From assembly GCF_009932725.1 (NCBI RefSeq), contig NZ_BLJU01000022.1, positions 124,001-188,000 on the forward strand: a DNA stretch of 64,000 bases. Reading direction: 5' to 3'. The translations under genes were made by a program, and so were the position numbers. Within the stretch, counting starts at the first letter, position 1; each line of letters opens with the position of its first letter. Below, in pieces: positions 15,885 through 24,229 of the stretch. The notes under the pieces are model-generated. The model was given only the letters and a program-made list of their open reading frames with translations. It was not told the origin of the DNA and searched no databases. Source of the stretch: Pseudomonas yangonensis. Its GTDB lineage: Bacteria > Pseudomonadota > Gammaproteobacteria > Pseudomonadales > Pseudomonadaceae.

Positions 15885-18497
15885 ATGCACGAACAGTACT
15901 CGCCCCGTGAAATAGAAGCCGCCGCGCAGTCCCACTGGGACGCGCAGAACTCCTTCGTCGTCAGCGAACAGCCCGGCAAGGACACCTTCTACTGCCTGTC
16001 GATGTTCCCCTACCCCAGCGGCAAGCTACACATGGGGCACGTGCGCAACTACACCATCGGTGACGTGATCGCGCGCTACCAGCGCATGCAGGGCAAGAAC
16101 GTGCTGCAGCCGATGGGCTGGGATGCCTTCGGCATGCCGGCGGAAAACGCCGCGATGAAGAACCAGGTGGCGCCGGCCAAGTGGACCTACGAGAACATCG
16201 CCTACATGAAGTCCCAGCTCAAATCGCTGGGGCTGGCCATCGACTGGACGCGCGAAGTCACCACCTGCAAGCCGGACTACTACCGCTGGGAGCAGTGGCT
16301 GTTCACCCGCCTGTTCGAAAAGGGCGTGATCTACCGCAAGAACGGCACCGTGAACTGGGACCCGGTGGACCAGACCGTACTGGCCAACGAGCAGGTCATC
16401 GACGGCCGCGGCTGGCGCTCGGGTGCGCTGATCGAGAAGCGCGAAATCCCGATGTACTACTTCAAGATCACCGCTTACGCCGATGAGCTGCTGAGCAGCC
16501 TGGACGAGCTGGATGGTTGGCCCGAGCAGGTCAAGACCATGCAGCGCAACTGGATCGGCAAGAGCTTCGGTGCCGACATCGTGTTCGACTACGACGTCTC
16601 CAGCATCGGCATCGATGGTCAGCTGAAGGTCTACTCCACTCGCCCCGACACCCTGATGGGTGCCACCTACGTTGCCGTGGCCGCCGAACACCCGCTGGCC
16701 CAGCGCGCTGCTGAATCCAATCCGGCCATCGCCGCCTTTATCGCCGAATGCAAGGCCGGCTCCGTGGCCGAGGCCGACATGGCCACCATGGAGAAGAAAG
16801 GCCTGGCCACCGGCCAGTTCGTCATTCATCCGCTGACCGGCGACAAGCTGCCGGTCTTCGTCGCCAACTACGTGCTGTGGGGCTACGGCGAAGGCGCGGT
16901 GATGGCCGTGCCGGCGCATGACGAGCGCGACTTCGAGTTCGCAGGCAAGTACGACCTGCCGATCAAACAGGTCTACACCGGCGAAGGCAAGGACTACGAC
17001 GCCAGCACCTGGCAGGACTGGTACGGCGACAAGGCCGGCCTGACCACCATCAACTCCGGCAAGTACGACGGTCTGGATTTCAGCGCTGCCTTCGACGCCA
17101 TCGTCGGTGATCTGGAAGCCAGCGCGCACGGTGCGCGCAAGACCCAGTTCCGCCTGCGCGACTGGGGCATCAGCCGCCAGCGCTACTGGGGCTGCCCGAT
17201 CCCGATCATCCACTGCGACAGCTGCGGCGACGTACCGGTGCCGGAAGACCAGCTGCCGGTGGTGCTGCCCGAAGACGTGGTGCCGGATGGCGCAGGCAGC
17301 CCGCTGGCCAAGATGCCCGAGTTCTACGAGTGCAGCTGCCCGAAATGCGGCGCCCCGGCCAAGCGCGAAACCGACACCATGGACACCTTCGTGGAGTCGT
17401 CCTGGTACTTCGCCCGCTACGCCAGCCCGAACTACGAGGGCGGCATGGTCGACCCGCAAGCGGCCAACCACTGGCTGCCGGTGGATCAGTACATCGGCGG
17501 CATCGAGCACGCCATCCTACACCTGCTCTACGCGCGCTTCTTCCACAAGCTGATGCGCGACGAAGGTCTGGTGTCGTCCAACGAGCCGTTCAAGAACCTG
17601 CTGACCCAGGGCATGGTGGTCGCCGAGACCTACTACCGCACCCTGGAAAACGGCGGCAAGGACTGGTTCAACCCGGCCGACGTGGAAGTCGAGCGTGACG
17701 CCAAGGCCAAGGTCATCGGCGCCAAGCTGAAAAGCGACGGTCTGCCGGTGGAAATCGGCGGCACCGAGAAGATGTCCAAGTCGAAAAACAACGGCGTCGA
17801 CCCGCAGGACATGATCGATGCATACGGCGCCGACACCTGCCGCCTGTTCATGATGTTCGCCTCGCCGCCCGATCAGAGCTGCGAATGGTCGGATGCCGGC
17901 GTCGAGGGTGCCAACCGCTTCCTGCGCCGCGTCTGGCGCCTGGCCCACGGCCATGTCAGCGCCGGTCTGCCGGGCAAGCTGTATGTCGCCGGCCTGAACG
18001 ACGAGCAGAAGGCCGTGCGCCGCGCCATTCACCTGGCGATCAAGCAGGCCAGCAACGATATCGGCCAGCATCACAAGTTCAACACCGCCGTCGCCCAGGT
18101 GATGACCCTGATGAACGTGTTGGAAAAGGCCGCCACCGCGACCGAACAGGACCGTGCGCTGGTGCACGAAGGTCTGGAGATCGTCACCCTGCTGCTGGCA
18201 CCGATCACCCCGCATATCAGCCACGAACTGTGGCAGCGCCTGGGACACAGCGATGCGGTCATCGACGCGCAGTGGCCGCAGGTCGACGAATCCGCCCTGG
18301 TGCAGGACAGCCTGACCCTGGTGGTGCAGGTCAACGGCAAGCTGCGCGGGCAGATCGAAGTTCCGGCCAGCGCCTCGCGCGAGGACGTCGAGGCCGCCGC
18401 CCGCGCCAACGAGAACGTGCTGCGCTTCACCGAAGGCCTGAGCATTCGCAAGGTCATCGTGGTGCCAGGCAAGCTGGTCAATATAGTCGCCAACTGA
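15885..18497 (+). CDS. leuS: Leucyl-tRNA synthetase
   Basis: Charges tRNA-Leu. The 870-aa class I synthetase has the HIGH motif as HMGH (about residue 49, in GKLHMGHVRNYT), the editing CP1 domain around residues 225-420 (YSTRPDTLMGATYVAVAAEHP; VMAVPAHDERD) and KMSKSKNNGVDP at about residue 629, then the anticodon-binding and C-terminal domains. The ATG at 15885 gives the typical MHEQYSPREIE. First gene of leuS-lptE-holA. Confidence 0.99.
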   Translation: MHEQYSPREIEAAAQSHWDAQNSFVVSEQPGKDTFYCLSMFPYPSGKLHMGHVRNYTIGDVIARYQRMQGKNVLQPMGWDAFGMPAENAAMKNQVAPAKWTYENIAYMKSQLKSLGLAIDWTREVTTCKPDYYRWEQWLFTRLFEKGVIYRKNGTVNWDPVDQTVLANEQVIDGRGWRSGALIEKREIPMYYFKITAYADELLSSLDELDGWPEQVKTMQRNWIGKSFGADIVFDYDVSSIGIDGQLKVYSTRPDTLMGATYVAVAAEHPLAQRAAESNPAIAAFIAECKAGSVAEADMATMEKKGLATGQFVIHPLTGDKLPVFVANYVLWGYGEGAVMAVPAHDERDFEFAGKYDLPIKQVYTGEGKDYDASTWQDWYGDKAGLTTINSGKYDGLDFSAAFDAIVGDLEASAHGARKTQFRLRDWGISRQRYWGCPIPIIHCDSCGDVPVPEDQLPVVLPEDVVPDGAGSPLAKMPEFYECSCPKCGAPAKRETDTMDTFVESSWYFARYASPNYEGGMVDPQAANHWLPVDQYIGGIEHAILHLLYARFFHKLMRDEGLVSSNEPFKNLLTQGMVVAETYYRTLENGGKDWFNPADVEVERDAKAKVIGAKLKSDGLPVEIGGTEKMSKSKNNGVDPQDMIDAYGADTCRLFMMFASPPDQSCEWSDAGVEGANRFLRRVWRLAHGHVSAGLPGKLYVAGLNDEQKAVRRAIHLAIKQASNDIGQHHKFNTAVAQVMTLMNVLEKAATATEQDRALVHEGLEIVTLLLAPITPHISHELWQRLGHSDAVIDAQWPQVDESALVQDSLTLVVQVNGKLRGQIEVPASASREDVEAAARANENVLRFTEGLSIRKVIVVPGKLVNIVAN

Positions 18498-18505
18498 TTA
18501 AGCTC

Positions 18506-18527
18506 GGCGCCACACATGTGTGGCGCC
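18506..18527. repeat. Perfect 22-bp palindrome between leuS and lptE
   Basis: GGCGCCACACA followed by its exact reverse complement, with no spacer, 8 bp after the leuS stop. No T-run follows, so it does not look like a simple terminator. It could be a protein-binding dyad or an mRNA stem near the lptE ribosome site. Confidence 0.8.
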
Positions 18528-18551
18528 GTGATCCGCCAAGGGGATATGAGA

Positions 18552-19163
18552 ATGATGAAACGGAATCTGCTGGTCATCGGCCTGGCCGGCCTGCTCAGCG
18601 CCTGTGGCTTCCAGCTGCGTGGCACCGGCGATGTGCAGTTCGCCCTCAAGGAGCTCGACGTCACCGCGCGCGACGCCTACGGCGACACCGTGCAGCAGGT
18701 ACGTGAAGTGCTGGAGGACAACGATGTTCGCGTTTACGCCGGCGCGCCTTACAAGCTGGTGATCACTCGTGAAACCGAAAATCGTCGCAGCGCCAGCTAC
18801 AGCAGCGGCGCTCGTACCGCCGAGTACGAACTGACCATGGCACTGGACTACGAGATCCGCGGCGCGCAGAACCTGTTGCTGACCGGCAACAAGGTGGAAG
18901 TACAGAACTACTACCAGCAGGATGACAACAACCTGGCCGGCTCCGACCAGGAGGCTGCGCAACTGCGCAGCGAACTGCGTCGCGAGATGATCCAGCAGCT
19001 CACCCAGAGCCTGCAGCAGATCACCCCGGCCCAGCTCGACCAGCTGCAGCAGACTGCAGAAGCCCGCGCCAAGGCGGAAGCCGAAGCGCTGGAAGCGGCT
19101 CGCCGCGCTCGTGAGAGCCAGGTCGCGCCGCAGCAGTCGCCGATCGAACTGCCAATCCAGTAA
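18552..19163 (+). CDS. lptE: LPS-assembly lipoprotein LptE
   Basis: Outer-membrane lipoprotein that plugs and supports LptD in lipopolysaccharide export. About 203 aa with a lipoprotein signal ending in the lipobox LLSAC (Cys about residue 19), then GFQLRGTGDVQFALKEL as in the family. The C-terminus is Glu/Ala-rich (ARAKAEAEALEAARRAR) and likely helical. ATGs at 18546, 18552 and 18555 are in frame; the AGGGG at 18539 fits 18552 best. The gene lies 54 bp after leuS and 53 bp before holA. Confidence 0.93.
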   Translation: MMKRNLLVIGLAGLLSACGFQLRGTGDVQFALKELDVTARDAYGDTVQQVREVLEDNDVRVYAGAPYKLVITRETENRRSASYSSGARTAEYELTMALDYEIRGAQNLLLTGNKVEVQNYYQQDDNNLAGSDQEAAQLRSELRREMIQQLTQSLQQITPAQLDQLQQTAEARAKAEAEALEAARRARESQVAPQQSPIELPIQ

Positions 19164-19216
19164 GGCACCGGGGCCGCGCCTGCGGCCCTCGCCACCCGCC
19201 TCATGACCTCGCCTCG

Positions 19217-20245
19217 ATGAAGCTCGCTCCCGCCCAGCTCGGCAAACACCTGCAAGGCTCGCTTGCACCTGTCTATGCGATCAGCGGTGACGAACCGCTG
19301 CTCTGCCAGGAAAGCGCTGACGCCATCCGCAACGCCTGCCGGCAGCAGGGCTTCGGCGAACGCCAGGTGTTCAATGCCGAGGCCAACTTCGACTGGGGCA
19401 ACCTGTTGCAGGCCGGCGCCAGTCTCTCGCTGTTCGCCGAGAAGCGCCTGCTGGAGCTGCGCCTGCCCTCAGGCAAGCCAGGCGACAAGGGTGCCGCAGC
19501 GCTGCTGGAATACCTGGCCCGCCCGCCGGAAGACACCGTTCTGTTGCTGAGCTTGCCCAAGCTCGACGGCAGCACGCAGAAATCCAAATGGGCCAAAGCG
19601 TTGATCGACGGCCAGGCGAGCCAGTTCATCCAGATCTGGCCGGTGGATGCCAACCAGTTGCCGCAGTGGATCCGTCAGCGCCTGGCTCAGGCCGGCCTGA
19701 ATGCCAGCGCGGATGCGGTGGAAATGATCGCGGCCAGGGTGGAAGGCAACCTGCTGGCCGCTGCTCAGGAAGTGGAAAAGCTCAAGCTGCTTGCCGAGGG
19801 CAACCAGGTCGATGCCGAAACCGTTCAGGCCGCCGTTGCCGACAGCGCCCGCTTCGACGTATTCGGTCTGATCGACTGCGCACTGGGCGGCGACGCTGCA
19901 CATGCCCTGCGCATGCTCGAGGGGCTGCGTGGCGAAGGCGTGGAAACGCCGGTGATCCTCTGGGCGCTGGCCCGCGAGATTCGCCTGCTGGCCAGCATCG
20001 CCCATCAGTACAGCCAGGGCGTCCCGCTCGACAAAGCCTTTTCCAGCGCCCGCCCGCCGGTCTGGGACAAACGCAGGCCACTGGTCTCCAAAGCCCTGCA
20101 ACGCCATAGCGCCAAGCGCTGGGGCCAGTTGCTGCAGCAGGCGCAGCTGATCGACGCGCAGATCAAGGGCCAGGCCCCTGGTGATCCGTGGAGCGACCTG
20201 GCCATGCTGACCCTGCAGTTGGCCGGACAGCGCCTGCGCCTGTAA
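19217..20245 (+). CDS. holA: DNA polymerase III subunit delta HolA
   Basis: Clamp-loader wrench subunit that opens the beta sliding clamp. The 342-aa length and N-terminus (MKLAPAQLGKHLQGSLAPVYAISGDEPLL) are typical. SLFAEKRLLELRLPSGKPG near residue 73 contains the clamp-contact region, and the C-terminal collar helices follow (QLPQWIRQRLAQAGL onward). Cotranscribed with lptE by position. Confidence 0.97.
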   Translation: MKLAPAQLGKHLQGSLAPVYAISGDEPLLCQESADAIRNACRQQGFGERQVFNAEANFDWGNLLQAGASLSLFAEKRLLELRLPSGKPGDKGAAALLEYLARPPEDTVLLLSLPKLDGSTQKSKWAKALIDGQASQFIQIWPVDANQLPQWIRQRLAQAGLNASADAVEMIAARVEGNLLAAAQEVEKLKLLAEGNQVDAETVQAAVADSARFDVFGLIDCALGGDAAHALRMLEGLRGEGVETPVILWALAREIRLLASIAHQYSQGVPLDKAFSSARPPVWDKRRPLVSKALQRHSAKRWGQLLQQAQLIDAQIKGQAPGDPWSDLAMLTLQLAGQRLRL

Positions 20246-20363
20246 TTGTTGCTGCCTGCTTCCATGTAGCTCCATTCAGACCGCAATCTGGACATTTTCC
20301 GTACAGCGGCGCATAGTCCGCGCCGTCTGCATTGGCGCAGGCCAGTTCGCATGAGGAAACGCC

Positions 20364-20558
20364 ATGAGCAAGAAAGCCGGCAAACGGCCGAACAAGGCCA
20401 AATCCATCGTCGCCCAGCCCCTGTTTCGCTCCCGTCAGGAACGGCCACAGAAAGGCAAAGGCAGCTACCGCCGTGAAGCCTCCCACAATTGGGAGGCTTC
20501 TTGCTTTATGGGCTTCTTCGCTACGCTGGTAGCCCAGAATCCGGCGCGGGCATGCTAA
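20364..20558 (+). CDS. arfA: Alternative ribosome-rescue factor ArfA
   Basis: A 64-aa basic protein that rescues ribosomes stalled on non-stop mRNA by recruiting RF2 when tmRNA fails. The N-terminus MSKKAGKRPNKAKSIVAQPLFRSRQERPQKGKGSY matches the conserved active part. An 11-bp hairpin lies inside the coding region at codons 38-46 and the part after it is hydrophobic (CFMGFFATLVAQNP). In E. coli this layout makes the arfA mRNA itself a non-stop message through RNase III cleavage or termination at the hairpin, so full-length ArfA is destroyed unless trans-translation is blocked. The same logic is inferred here. Confidence 0.9.
   Translation: MSKKAGKRPNKAKSIVAQPLFRSRQERPQKGKGSYRREASHNWEASCFMGFFATLVAQNPARAC
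20475..20500 (+). promoter_or_regulatory. Intragenic hairpin controlling arfA
   Basis: GAAGCCTCCCA pairs perfectly with TGGGAGGCTTC around a CAAT loop, followed by TTGCTTT. It sits about 50 bp before the arfA stop. Either RNase III cleavage or intrinsic termination here would yield an mRNA without a stop codon. Confidence 0.85.
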
Positions 20559-20591
20559 GGTAGCAGCCTGCTTAAACGCCTTGAGATAGAC

Positions 20592-21848
20592 ATGCCACAC
20601 CAGCTTCCGCGTCGCGCCTTGGCCCTGCTTCCTCTCCTGCTGCTGGCGGCCTGCGCCCAGGCCCCGGCGGAAAACCTGCCTACCGCAACGCCCCCGGCTG
20701 CGGCCCAGACCACAGTCGAAGAACCGCTGGCCAGTTTCGCCGACTGGCGACAGGCGCTGCGCAACGAAGCGATTGCCGCCGGTATCGACGCCGCGCTGTT
20801 CGATCGCGTATTCGCCGGCGTTACCCCTGACCCGGCGGTGCTCAAGGCCGACAGCAGCCAGCCCGAATTCACCCGCCCGGTGTGGGAATATCTCGACGGC
20901 GCTGTTTCCTCCAGCCGTATCGGTCGCGGCCGGGTGTTGCTGGCGCAGCACAGCCTGGTGCTGCAACGCATCGAGCAGCAGTACGGCGTGGAAGCTCCGA
21001 TCCTGGTGGCCATCTGGGGTCTGGAAAGCAATTTCGGCAACAACATCGGTAGCCACAGCGTGATTCGCTCCCTCGCGACGCTGGCCTACGATGGCCGCCG
21101 CCAGGGCTTCTGGCGCGTGCAGTTGCTGGCCGCGCTGCAAATCCTGCAGAACGGCGACATCACCAGCGAACGCATGATTGGCTCCTGGGCCGGCGCCATG
21201 GGCCAGACCCAGTTCATGCCGACCACCTACAACCAGCATGCAGTGGATTTCGACGGTGACGGCAAGCGCGATCTGTGGGGCTCCTCGACCGATGCCCTGG
21301 CTTCGGCTGCTCATTACCTGCAGGCATCCGGCTGGCAGCGCGGCCAGCCCTGGGGCTTCGAAGTGAGCCTGCCGAACGGCTTCGATTATTCGCTGGCCGA
21401 CCCGGAACAGCGCCGCAGCCTGGCCGAGTGGGCCGAGCTGGGCGTGCGCCCGTTAGCGCCCACCGGTGCAGCCGCCAATGCCCGCGCCAGCCTGCAGCTG
21501 CCCGCCGGCCATCGTGGCCCGGCCTTCCTGTTGCTGGACAATTTCCGCAGCATTCTCAAGTACAACAACTCCACCTCCTACGCACTGGCCATCGGCCTGC
21601 TGGCCGATAACCTGCTGCGTCCAAGCGAAGTCAAAGGACAGTGGCCACGCGGCGAGCGCCAGCTGGGCCGCAGCGAACGCGTGGAACTGCAGGAACTGCT
21701 GACCAGGGCGGGATTCGATCCCGGCCCGGCTGACGGCATCATCGGCGCCAATACGCGCAAGGCCATCCGCGCCCTGCAGTTGCAGCTGAACTGGCCTGCC
21801 GATGGCTACCCGACGACCGAGCTGTTGCAACAGTTGCGCGCTCGCTGA
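20592..21848 (+). CDS. sltB3: Lytic murein transglycosylase with C-terminal peptidoglycan-binding domain (SltB3-like)
   Basis: Membrane-anchored family-3 lytic transglycosylase that cuts the MurNAc-GlcNAc bond, forming anhydro ends. The 418-aa protein has a lipoprotein signal (LLPLLLLAACAQ, lipobox Cys about residue 19). The MltB-like domain contains ILVAIWGLESNFGNN near residue 136, with the catalytic Glu, then GAMGQTQFMPTTYNQHAVDFDGDG near 199. A peptidoglycan-binding domain closes it (LQELLTRAGFDPGPADGIIGANTRKAI, about residue 365 on). Paralogue of the SltB1-like gene at 26524. Confidence 0.93.
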   Translation: MPHQLPRRALALLPLLLLAACAQAPAENLPTATPPAAAQTTVEEPLASFADWRQALRNEAIAAGIDAALFDRVFAGVTPDPAVLKADSSQPEFTRPVWEYLDGAVSSSRIGRGRVLLAQHSLVLQRIEQQYGVEAPILVAIWGLESNFGNNIGSHSVIRSLATLAYDGRRQGFWRVQLLAALQILQNGDITSERMIGSWAGAMGQTQFMPTTYNQHAVDFDGDGKRDLWGSSTDALASAAHYLQASGWQRGQPWGFEVSLPNGFDYSLADPEQRRSLAEWAELGVRPLAPTGAAANARASLQLPAGHRGPAFLLLDNFRSILKYNNSTSYALAIGLLADNLLRPSEVKGQWPRGERQLGRSERVELQELLTRAGFDPGPADGIIGANTRKAIRALQLQLNWPADGYPTTELLQQLRAR

Positions 21849-21991
21849 GACCAGGCGCTGCTGACAGCAGCCGCCTCGCCGATGCGTTTGTCGACAGGTG
21901 GCCTCAGCGTCTGCATACACCTTCTGTGGTAGACTGGCGGGCGGCCAAAAGCCACCTGCCCACGGAGCCTCTACCGGAGCCCAGATTTCCG

Positions 21992-23044
21992 ATGTCCGAC
22001 ACTTCCTCGCCCAAATCCGTCGCCAGCGGCGAAAAATTCCGCACCGCCCAAGGCATCACCGCGATCAAGGATGGTCAGAAGCGCCGCGCCTCGGCCGAAC
22101 CCCAGGTTTTCGAACCCAAGCCCAAGTGGTTGCGGGTCAAGGCCCCGGGTGGCAGCCGTTTCGAGGCGGTCAAGCGCAACGTCGGCGAGCACCGCCTGAG
22201 CACCGTGTGCCAGGAATCGCATTGTCCGAACATGGGCGAATGCTGGTCCAACGGTACCGCCACCATCATGCTGATGGGTTCGGTGTGCACTCGCGCCTGC
22301 CGCTTCTGCGCCGTAGACACCGGTAACCCCAATGGCTGGCTGGATCTGGAAGAGCCGCAGAACACCGCCAAGTCGGTGGAGCTGATGGCCCTGCGTTACA
22401 TCGTGCTCACCTCGGTGGACCGCGACGATCTGGAAGACGGCGGAGCCGGCCACTACGCGGCCTGCGTACGCGCGATCAAGGAAAACACACCGCAAGTGGT
22501 GGTCGAAGCCCTGACCCCGGACTTCGATGGCGATCACCAGGCCATCGAGCGTGTCGTCGATTCGGGTCTGGAAGTCTTCGCGCAGAATGTCGAGACGGTC
22601 AAACGCCTCACCCACGTAGTCCGTGACCCGCGTGCCGGCTACGAGAAGACCCTCAAGGTCCTCGAACACGCCAAGAAGCACCGTCCGGACGTGCTGACCA
22701 AGACCAGTCTGATGCTGGGCCTTGGCGAAACCGATGAAGAAATCATCGAGACCATGGATGACCTGCGCGCCATCGGCGTGGACATCCTCACCCTCGGTCA
22801 GTACCTGCAACCCACCCGCAACCACCTCAAGGTGCAGCGCTGGGTAAGCCCTGAAGAGTTCAACCGCCTGCGCGACATCGGCCTGGAGAAAGGCTTCATG
22901 GAAGTCGCCGCCGGCCCGCTGGTGCGCTCGAGCTACCGCGCCGACCGTGTGTTCGAGAAGAACAATCTGGGCCTCGCCGCTCCGGTTCCGGTGCCAGGCC
23001 AGGAAGTCAACGCCAGCCTGATTCCGGCACTGAACCTGAACTGA
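21992..23044 (+). CDS. lipA: Lipoyl synthase LipA
   Basis: Radical-SAM enzyme inserting two sulfurs into octanoyl-E2/GcvH domains. The 350-aa protein has the auxiliary cluster cysteines in CQESHCPNMGEC (about residue 70) and the radical-SAM CTRACRFCAV (about 95). DRDDLEDGGAGHYA and the C-terminal RSSYRADRVF, whose serine ligates the auxiliary cluster, are present. I start at the ATG at 21992 (MSDTSSPKSVAS); the frame open from 21926 lacks homology. Faces lipB, the preceding enzyme of the pathway, across a shared terminator. Confidence 0.98.
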   Translation: MSDTSSPKSVASGEKFRTAQGITAIKDGQKRRASAEPQVFEPKPKWLRVKAPGGSRFEAVKRNVGEHRLSTVCQESHCPNMGECWSNGTATIMLMGSVCTRACRFCAVDTGNPNGWLDLEEPQNTAKSVELMALRYIVLTSVDRDDLEDGGAGHYAACVRAIKENTPQVVVEALTPDFDGDHQAIERVVDSGLEVFAQNVETVKRLTHVVRDPRAGYEKTLKVLEHAKKHRPDVLTKTSLMLGLGETDEEIIETMDDLRAIGVDILTLGQYLQPTRNHLKVQRWVSPEEFNRLRDIGLEKGFMEVAAGPLVRSSYRADRVFEKNNLGLAAPVPVPGQEVNASLIPALNLN

Positions 23045-23062
23045 CGGCTATCGCTGGATAGA

Positions 23063-23090
23063 AGAAAGGGGCGCCATGGCGCCCCTTTCT
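23063..23090. terminator. Bidirectional terminator between lipA and lipB
   Basis: A perfect 28-nt palindrome, AGAAAGGGGCGCCA and its exact complement, followed by GCTTTTC on the plus side. It lies midway between convergent lipA and lipB, so it can serve both. Confidence 0.85.
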
Positions 23091-23108
23091 GCTTTTCAGC
23101 CTAATGCT

Positions 23109-23726
23109 TTACCGATATCCCAGCCTCTGGCGCAGGGCCTGCTCCAGGCGTTGCGCCACCTCGTCGAACGCAGGCGGCGCTGACAGCAGATCGCGCATCT
23201 GCACCATCTTCAGTCCGGCATAGCCGCACGGATTGATGCGCAGGAAGGGCGTCATGTCCATATCGACGTTCAGCGCCAGGCCGTGGAAGGAACAGCCACG
23301 GCTGACACGCAGGCCCAGGGACGCAATCTTGTCGCCTGCCACGTACACGCCCGGCGCATCGGCCTTCGGCGCAGCCTCGATACCGTAGCCGGCCAGCAGA
23401 TCGACCAGGCTCTGTTCCATGGCGGTGACCAGTTCGCGCACGCCGAGATCGAGGCGGCGCAGATCGAGCATCAGGTAGGCCACCAGCTGGCCAGGGCCGT
23501 GATAGGTCACCTGGCCGCCGCGCTCGACCTGCACCACCGGAATGTCGCCCGGTGCCAGCAGGTGCTCGGCCTTGCCGGCCTGGCCCTGGGTGAACACCTT
23601 GGGGTGCTGCAGCAGCCAGATCTCGTCCGCCGTCTGCTCGTCACGCTCGCGCGTCAACTGGCGCATGCTTTCCAGGGTGGGCTGGTACTCGACCAGCCCC
23701 AGATGACGCACGACAAGCTCGGGCAT
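23109..23726 (-). CDS. lipB: Lipoyl(octanoyl) transferase LipB
   Basis: Moves octanoate from acyl-carrier protein to lipoyl domains, providing the substrate of LipA. The 205-aa protein shows ERGGQVTYHGPGQLVAY (about residue 68), KIASLGLRVSRGCSFHGLALNV (about 132) with the conserved Lys, and the Cys-containing INPCGYAGLKMVQM (about 166). I use the ATG at 23726 (MPELVVRHLG); one at 23735 adds three residues. Separated by 5 bp from the DUF493 gene upstream, a conserved pairing. Confidence 0.97.
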   Translation of the reverse strand: MPELVVRHLGLVEYQPTLESMRQLTRERDEQTADEIWLLQHPKVFTQGQAGKAEHLLAPGDIPVVQVERGGQVTYHGPGQLVAYLMLDLRRLDLGVRELVTAMEQSLVDLLAGYGIEAAPKADAPGVYVAGDKIASLGLRVSRGCSFHGLALNVDMDMTPFLRINPCGYAGLKMVQMRDLLSAPPAFDEVAQRLEQALRQRLGYR

Positions 23727-23731
23727 GAGGA

Positions 23732-24010
23732 TCACAGCACCATGTGCACGCGGCCGGTGGCCCGCAGGTCGACGTGAATCGCCTGCAGTTGCTCGACGCT
23801 GGTCGCAGTGATCAGCACCTGCACCGACAGAAAGTTGCCATTGCGGCTGTCGCGCATTACCAGGGTCGAGGCATCCAGGTCCGGGGCGTGACGCTGGATC
23901 ACTTCGATCACCAGATCGGAGAAACCGTCGCCGGCAGTGCCTATTACCTTGATCGGGTAACGCTCGCAGGGGAATTCGATTTTGGGTGGTTGAACGTCGC
24001 TATCGGTCAT
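23732..24010 (-). CDS. ybeD: DUF493 family protein, YbeD-like
   Basis: A 92-aa ferredoxin-like-fold protein of the YbeD family (FPCERYPIKVIGTAGDGF; SVQVLITATSVEQLQAIH). Function unknown; the fold resembles ACT-type regulatory domains. Constantly found between dacC and lipB in gammaproteobacteria. Nearly overlaps the start of lipB, so they are probably translated together. Confidence 0.92.
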   Translation of the reverse strand: MTDSDVQPPKIEFPCERYPIKVIGTAGDGFSDLVIEVIQRHAPDLDASTLVMRDSRNGNFLSVQVLITATSVEQLQAIHVDLRATGRVHMVL

Positions 24011-24133
24011 GTCATCAGCGGGCGTGTGGCCCGTCCAGAAAGGGCCGCCCCGGATTGGAGCGGACTGGATAAGTCAGGCGCCTCGACGAGGCGGTCAGCA
24101 CAGGGGCGCAGCAACCTGCAAACAGGTTGAATG

Positions 24134-24188
24134 AAACGGCGAAGCAGTGCCCTTTACCAGAGGTAAATGGGCCCTGCTCCGCCGTTTT
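24134..24188. terminator. Imperfect long hairpin downstream of dacC
   Basis: AAACGGCGAAGCAGTGCCC pairs with GGGCCCTGCTCCGCCGTTT around a TTTACC/GGTAAA tip, with T- and A-runs at both feet. It sits between dacC and ybeD, both read on the minus strand, and probably ends or attenuates the long cell-wall operon. Confidence 0.7.
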
Positions 24189-24229
24189 CAATGCTCAGCG
24201 ACAACCAGGGTCGCTGCCGACGTCTGCGG

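Noticed and set aside
16026..17510. Minus-strand 494-codon open frame opposite leuS
   Set aside because: Antisense shadow of leuS, with Val/Asp/His-rich composition only.
18506..18527. The 22-bp palindrome as a leuS terminator
   Set aside because: No T-run follows and the spacing to lptE is short, so simple intrinsic termination is not supported.
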